10,614 nt of DNA. It comes from Paracoccaceae bacterium (GTDB taxonomy: Bacteria > Pseudomonadota > Alphaproteobacteria > Rhodobacterales > Rhodobacteraceae). Shown here in pieces: positions 7,998-10,614 of this stretch. Position 1 is the first letter of the stretch, and the number at the start of each line of letters is the position of its first letter. A program made the translations under genes and the position numbers. The notes beneath the pieces were generated by a model. It saw nothing but the letters and a program-made list of their open reading frames with translations, was not told where the DNA came from and did no database searches. The stretch covers positions 1-10,614 of the forward strand of contig SLKB01000177.1 in assembly GCA_007134805.1 (NCBI GenBank), given 5' to 3'.

Positions 7998-8570
7998 TTA
8001 CAGAGGCGCGGCCAGCAGCAGATATCTGCCATGACCCCGCCGCATCAGCGATAGCTGATGCACCTCGAGGTCAGGATAGTCGGTTCTTTCGGATTTTTCG
8101 ACTGCTAAGCGCAGGTTTTCGCGGATTTCCTGCGATCTGCCCGCATCGAAACTGAAGGCGTTGCGAAAATGCAAGCTCGCCTCGGCCCATTTGCCCTGCT
8201 CGGCCAGCACGACGCCGAGATTGTTCAGCGCCGGGACGAAACGTTCATCCTGCTCGAGCGCGCGGCGCAGGTCCTGTTCGGCTTGCTGCACCCGGCCGAG
8301 CCGCAGATTGACCGAGCCGATGGCCGACAGGACATCGACCGTCGGGCCCTGCTGTGCCGCGGCGCGGTGATAGGCGCGCAGGGCCAGTTCGTACTCGCCC
8401 GCAGCGGTCAGGCGATGCCCGATCTCGAGCCCGTCGACAGCTTCCGGGACGCTGGCGGCGCGGGCGGGCAACCCGTCGGGGCCGTGCAGATCCCGTGCCG
8501 GATCGGGGCCTGCCATGCAGCCCGCCAGAGCGATAAGCACGCAGAGAAGAAGGAGGGCGCAGCGGGCCAT
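7998..8570 (-). CDS. tadD: TadD-type TPR lipoprotein
   Basis: A 190-residue protein with a lipoprotein signal peptide (LLLLCVLIALAGC, lipobox LAGC, Cys18) and a proline- and glycine-rich linker (20-45). Three tetratricopeptide repeats follow: about 46-76 (GHRLTAAGEYELALRAY), 79-111 (LSAIGSVNLRLGRVQQAEQD) and 113-146 (ALNNLGVVLAEQGKWAEAS). TadD proteins of this kind follow tadC in Tad operons and are thought to act as assembly factors of the outer-membrane complex. The gene starts six bases after the tadC stop. No good Shine-Dalgarno is visible, so it probably depends on translation of tadC. The exact symbol rests on position and architecture. Confidence 0.82.
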   Translation of the reverse strand: MARCALLLLCVLIALAGCMAGPDPARDLHGPDGLPARAASVPEAVDGLEIGHRLTAAGEYELALRAYHRAAAQQGPTVDVLSAIGSVNLRLGRVQQAEQDLRRALEQDERFVPALNNLGVVLAEQGKWAEASLHFRNAFSFDAGRSQEIRENLRLAVEKSERTDYPDLEVHQLSLMRRGHGRYLLLAAPL

Positions 8571-8576
8571 CGCGGC

Positions 8577-9545
8577 TCAGGGTGCAATCCCGCCGCTGAG
8601 ATCGGCCATGATCCCGACGACGGAGGGTCCGATCAGGATGATCAGAAGCGGCGGCACAGTGAACATCATCGTGCCGAGCGTCATCTTGGTCGGCAGCATG
8701 TTCGCTTTCTCTTCGGCGCGCATGATCCGCTTGTCGCGCATCTCGGCGGCGAAGACGCGCAGGGCGTCGGTGATGGAGGTCCCGTAGGTGGCCGCCTGGA
8801 CCATCACGGTCGCGAAAGAGGTGATATCCGAGATATCGCAGCGCTTCGCCATGTCCTTGAGCACCTCGCTGCGCTCGCGCCCGGCGCGGGTCTGCTCGCC
8901 AACTGTCGAGAGTTCTTCCGAGAGCGCGGGGTAGGCGGGCCTGATCTCGTCGGCGACACGGCGGATGGACTGGTCGAGCGACTGGCCGGCCTCGACGCAG
9001 ATCAGCATCATGTCGAGCGCGTCGGGGAAACCCGAGAGGATTTCCTCGCGGCGTTTCTCGATGCGGCTTTCGATCCAGCGGCGCGGGCCGAAATAGCCGA
9101 TCAGCATCGGCAGCAGCATGATCAGCGCAAGGGAAATCGGGCTGTCGAACCTGTCGGGCAGAACAGCAAAGGCGATGATCGTCGAGACAAGCAACCCGCC
9201 AATGGCGAGAATGAATTGCAGCGCATGGAAATCCCGCACCGCGTTGCGGCCGTGGTATCCGGCCTGGATCATGCGCTGGCGCGATGCAGAGAGTTCTTCT
9301 GCGTTCTCTGGTTCGAGGAAGCGGGAGAAATTGTCGAGCGCCTTGATTTCGCGACCCGCCGATCGGCGCAGTGTCGTCTCCTGCCCGGCCTCGGGGGTCG
9401 CGGTGGACGCCGCTTCGGCCGAGAACCGGTTCATCGGGTCGGGGCGTGCGCCGCGGATCAGCAGGAAGACCGCGACCCCGAGCAGGGTAACACCCGCCAG
9501 TGCGGCGACAGTGATCAGGCTGGAGAGGGACTCGAAGTCAGACAT
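8577..9545 (-). CDS. tadC: TadC, inner-membrane platform protein of the Tad pilus
   Basis: A 322-residue type II secretion F-domain protein that, with TadB, forms the inner-membrane platform driven by the TadA ATPase. An N-terminal membrane segment (9-30) is followed by a cytoplasmic linker, two membrane segments (about 108-128 and 135-153), then the F domain with the signature FPDALDMMLICVEAGQSLD (173-191) and a second block VMVQAATYGTSITDALRVFA (247-266). The C-terminal membrane segment is near 290-313. The start ATG at 9545 has only a weak AGGAAAAG upstream. It is separated from tadB by 43 bases, the second widest gap in this gene run. TadB and TadC are both 322 residues but clearly different proteins. 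Confidence 0.94.
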   Translation of the reverse strand: MSDFESLSSLITVAALAGVTLLGVAVFLLIRGARPDPMNRFSAEAASTATPEAGQETTLRRSAGREIKALDNFSRFLEPENAEELSASRQRMIQAGYHGRNAVRDFHALQFILAIGGLLVSTIIAFAVLPDRFDSPISLALIMLLPMLIGYFGPRRWIESRIEKRREEILSGFPDALDMMLICVEAGQSLDQSIRRVADEIRPAYPALSEELSTVGEQTRAGRERSEVLKDMAKRCDISDITSFATVMVQAATYGTSITDALRVFAAEMRDKRIMRAEEKANMLPTKMTLGTMMFTVPPLLIILIGPSVVGIMADLSGGIAP

Positions 9546-9588
9546 GGCAGTGTTCTTTTCCTGTGGCGCGGCCCGAGGCGTGGCGGGG

Positions 9589-10557
9589 TCAGACCTTGAT
9601 GTTGGTCATCTTGCGCATGTAGAAAATGTTGATGACGAGGAAGGTGCAGACCACAAGCGCGGCCGGGACGTAGTAGGGCGTCTCCTTGACGACGTCGTAA
9701 TAATCCGGCTTGATCGCCTGCAATCCGAACATCGCCACGATCGGAAAGGCCGACAGGAACACGCCCGACCAGCGCGCCTCTGCCGTGATCGCACGCACGC
9801 GGCGGAAGAGCTTGAAACGCGAGCGGACCACTTTCGAGAGCCCCTCGAGGATCTCGGCCAGGTTGCCCCCCGATTTCTGCTGGATCGAGACGGCGACAGC
9901 GAGAAAGCGCAGATCCTGCAGATCGACACGCTCGCCGAATTCGACAATCGCCTCGCCGGGGTCGCGGCCATAGGCGACCTCGTCCGAGATCAGGCCCAGT
10001 TCCGTGCCCAGCGGGTCAGGGACTTCATCGGCCGCGCTCGACAGCGCCGCGCCGAAGGGATGGCCGACCCTGAGGCTGCGCACCATCAGCTCGATCGCTT
10101 CGGGCAGTTGCTCTTCAATCGCCGCGACCCGCTTCTTGGCCTTGTTCGAGACCCAGACAAAGACCCCCCCGAAGCCGAAGGCCACCGCGATCGCGGCGCT
10201 GATCGTGGTTTCGGTCTGGGTGGCGAGTTGCAGCGCCACGAAGCTGAACAGGCTGAGCCCGAGCATAAGCAGAAGCAGGGTCTGCGCGGAAAAGGCAATA
10301 TTGCCCTTGCGCGCGCGGTCTTCGAGCAGGCCATAGAGCGGCAGCGAGATCATGCCGGAATGAAGCGCGCGCTCCTTGCGCAGCTGCTCCATCACGTCCT
10401 TTTTCGCCTGCCCTTTCTTCATCAGTTCGAGCCGGCGATTCATCTTGGAATCGTGCTCGATGCTCTTGCCGAACACGAGCAGATAGATCCCCTGCAGAAC
10501 CAGGATGACAGCGCCGAAAATCGCGAGGTAAATCAGAGGGCTGAGCGAGAATTCCAT
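9589..10557 (-). CDS. tadB: TadB, inner-membrane platform protein of the Tad pilus
   Basis: A 322-residue partner of TadC. The N-terminal membrane segment (8-29) is followed by a basic cytoplasmic stretch (31-65, many Lys and Arg), two membrane segments (about 91-111 and 118-137), and the F domain: QLPEAIELMVRSLRVGHPF (150-168), then EVAYGRDPGEAI (193-204) and SIQQKSGGNLAEILEGLS (224-241). The C-terminal segments are near 265-281 and 297-313. I chose the ATG at 10557 because GGAGG (10568-10564) lies six bases before it. A TTG directly upstream at 10560 would add one residue. The binding site abuts the stop codon of the preceding gene, pointing to coupled translation in one operon. Confidence 0.94.
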   Translation of the reverse strand: MEFSLSPLIYLAIFGAVILVLQGIYLLVFGKSIEHDSKMNRRLELMKKGQAKKDVMEQLRKERALHSGMISLPLYGLLEDRARKGNIAFSAQTLLLLMLGLSLFSFVALQLATQTETTISAAIAVAFGFGGVFVWVSNKAKKRVAAIEEQLPEAIELMVRSLRVGHPFGAALSSAADEVPDPLGTELGLISDEVAYGRDPGEAIVEFGERVDLQDLRFLAVAVSIQQKSGGNLAEILEGLSKVVRSRFKLFRRVRAITAEARWSGVFLSAFPIVAMFGLQAIKPDYYDVVKETPYYVPAALVVCTFLVINIFYMRKMTNIKV

Positions 10558-10560
10558 CAA

Positions 10561-10614
10561 TTACCTCCGCGCAATGGCTTCTTCGTAAATGCTTGCCGGC
10601 AGATCATAGCCCCA
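10561..10614 (-). CDS. C-terminal end of probable TadA/CpaF secretion ATPase (partial)
   Basis: Read on the minus strand from the window edge, an open frame gives 17 residues (WGYDLPASIYEEAIARR) and then TAA at 10563-10561, just before the tadB binding site and start. In Tad operons the gene before tadB is normally tadA/cpaF, and CpaF proteins end shortly after a block with an aromatic-glycine-hydrophobic pattern like this one. The residue evidence is thin, so the identity rests mainly on gene order. Confidence 0.5.
   Translation of the reverse strand, partial: WGYDLPASIYEEAIARR

Noticed and set aside
8169..9599. Long open frame (476 codons) on the plus strand opposite tadC and tadD
   Set aside because: It covers two genes with good family matches and lipoprotein or membrane features; its own translation has no recognisable domain.

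Overview
The window looks like a chromosomal segment of a high-GC alphaproteobacterium, most likely of the Rhodobacteraceae/Paracoccaceae group. This is judged from codon use, the gene families present and the Tad pilus gene order; no search was run. Genes are tightly packed, no gap exceeds about 190 bases, and I see no mobile element, CRISPR array, rRNA or tRNA.

Left part (1-2394): an Hsp20 small heat-shock gene runs off the left edge on the minus strand and has a good sigma-32 (RpoH) type promoter. Divergent from it is a small YdcH/DUF465 coiled-coil protein, followed by purE and purK. The last two overlap by 8 bases and carry out the two-step conversion of AIR to CAIR in purine synthesis.

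Middle part (2391-5239): gene direction alternates. A secreted alpha/beta hydrolase (-), a NUDIX hydrolase (+), thioredoxin reductase trxB (-) and an Lrp/AsnC regulator (+) follow each other. Two convergent pairs (purK/hydrolase and NUDIX/trxB) each end on the same shared CTAG, so the two stop codons overlap by four bases. trxB and the lrp-like gene are divergent, as trxB and lrp are in Escherichia coli. The AT-rich stretch between them carries repeated TTGCGC elements, two of them in 10-bp direct repeats 21 bp apart, which resembles an Lrp-family control region.

Right part (5252-10614), all minus strand: the distal half of a Tad (tight adherence / Flp pilus) operon. In transcription order it holds the last residues of a probable TadA/CpaF ATPase, TadB, TadC, a TadD-type TPR lipoprotein, a second TPR lipoprotein, a CpaA/TadV prepilin peptidase, and a 436-residue AAA+ ATPase. 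TadA, TadB and TadC would form the inner-membrane motor and platform, the TPR lipoproteins would assist assembly at the envelope, and the peptidase would process Flp prepilins. The role of the AAA+ ATPase is not known to me. Its N-terminus looks like a winged helix, and it is the least explained gene in the window.
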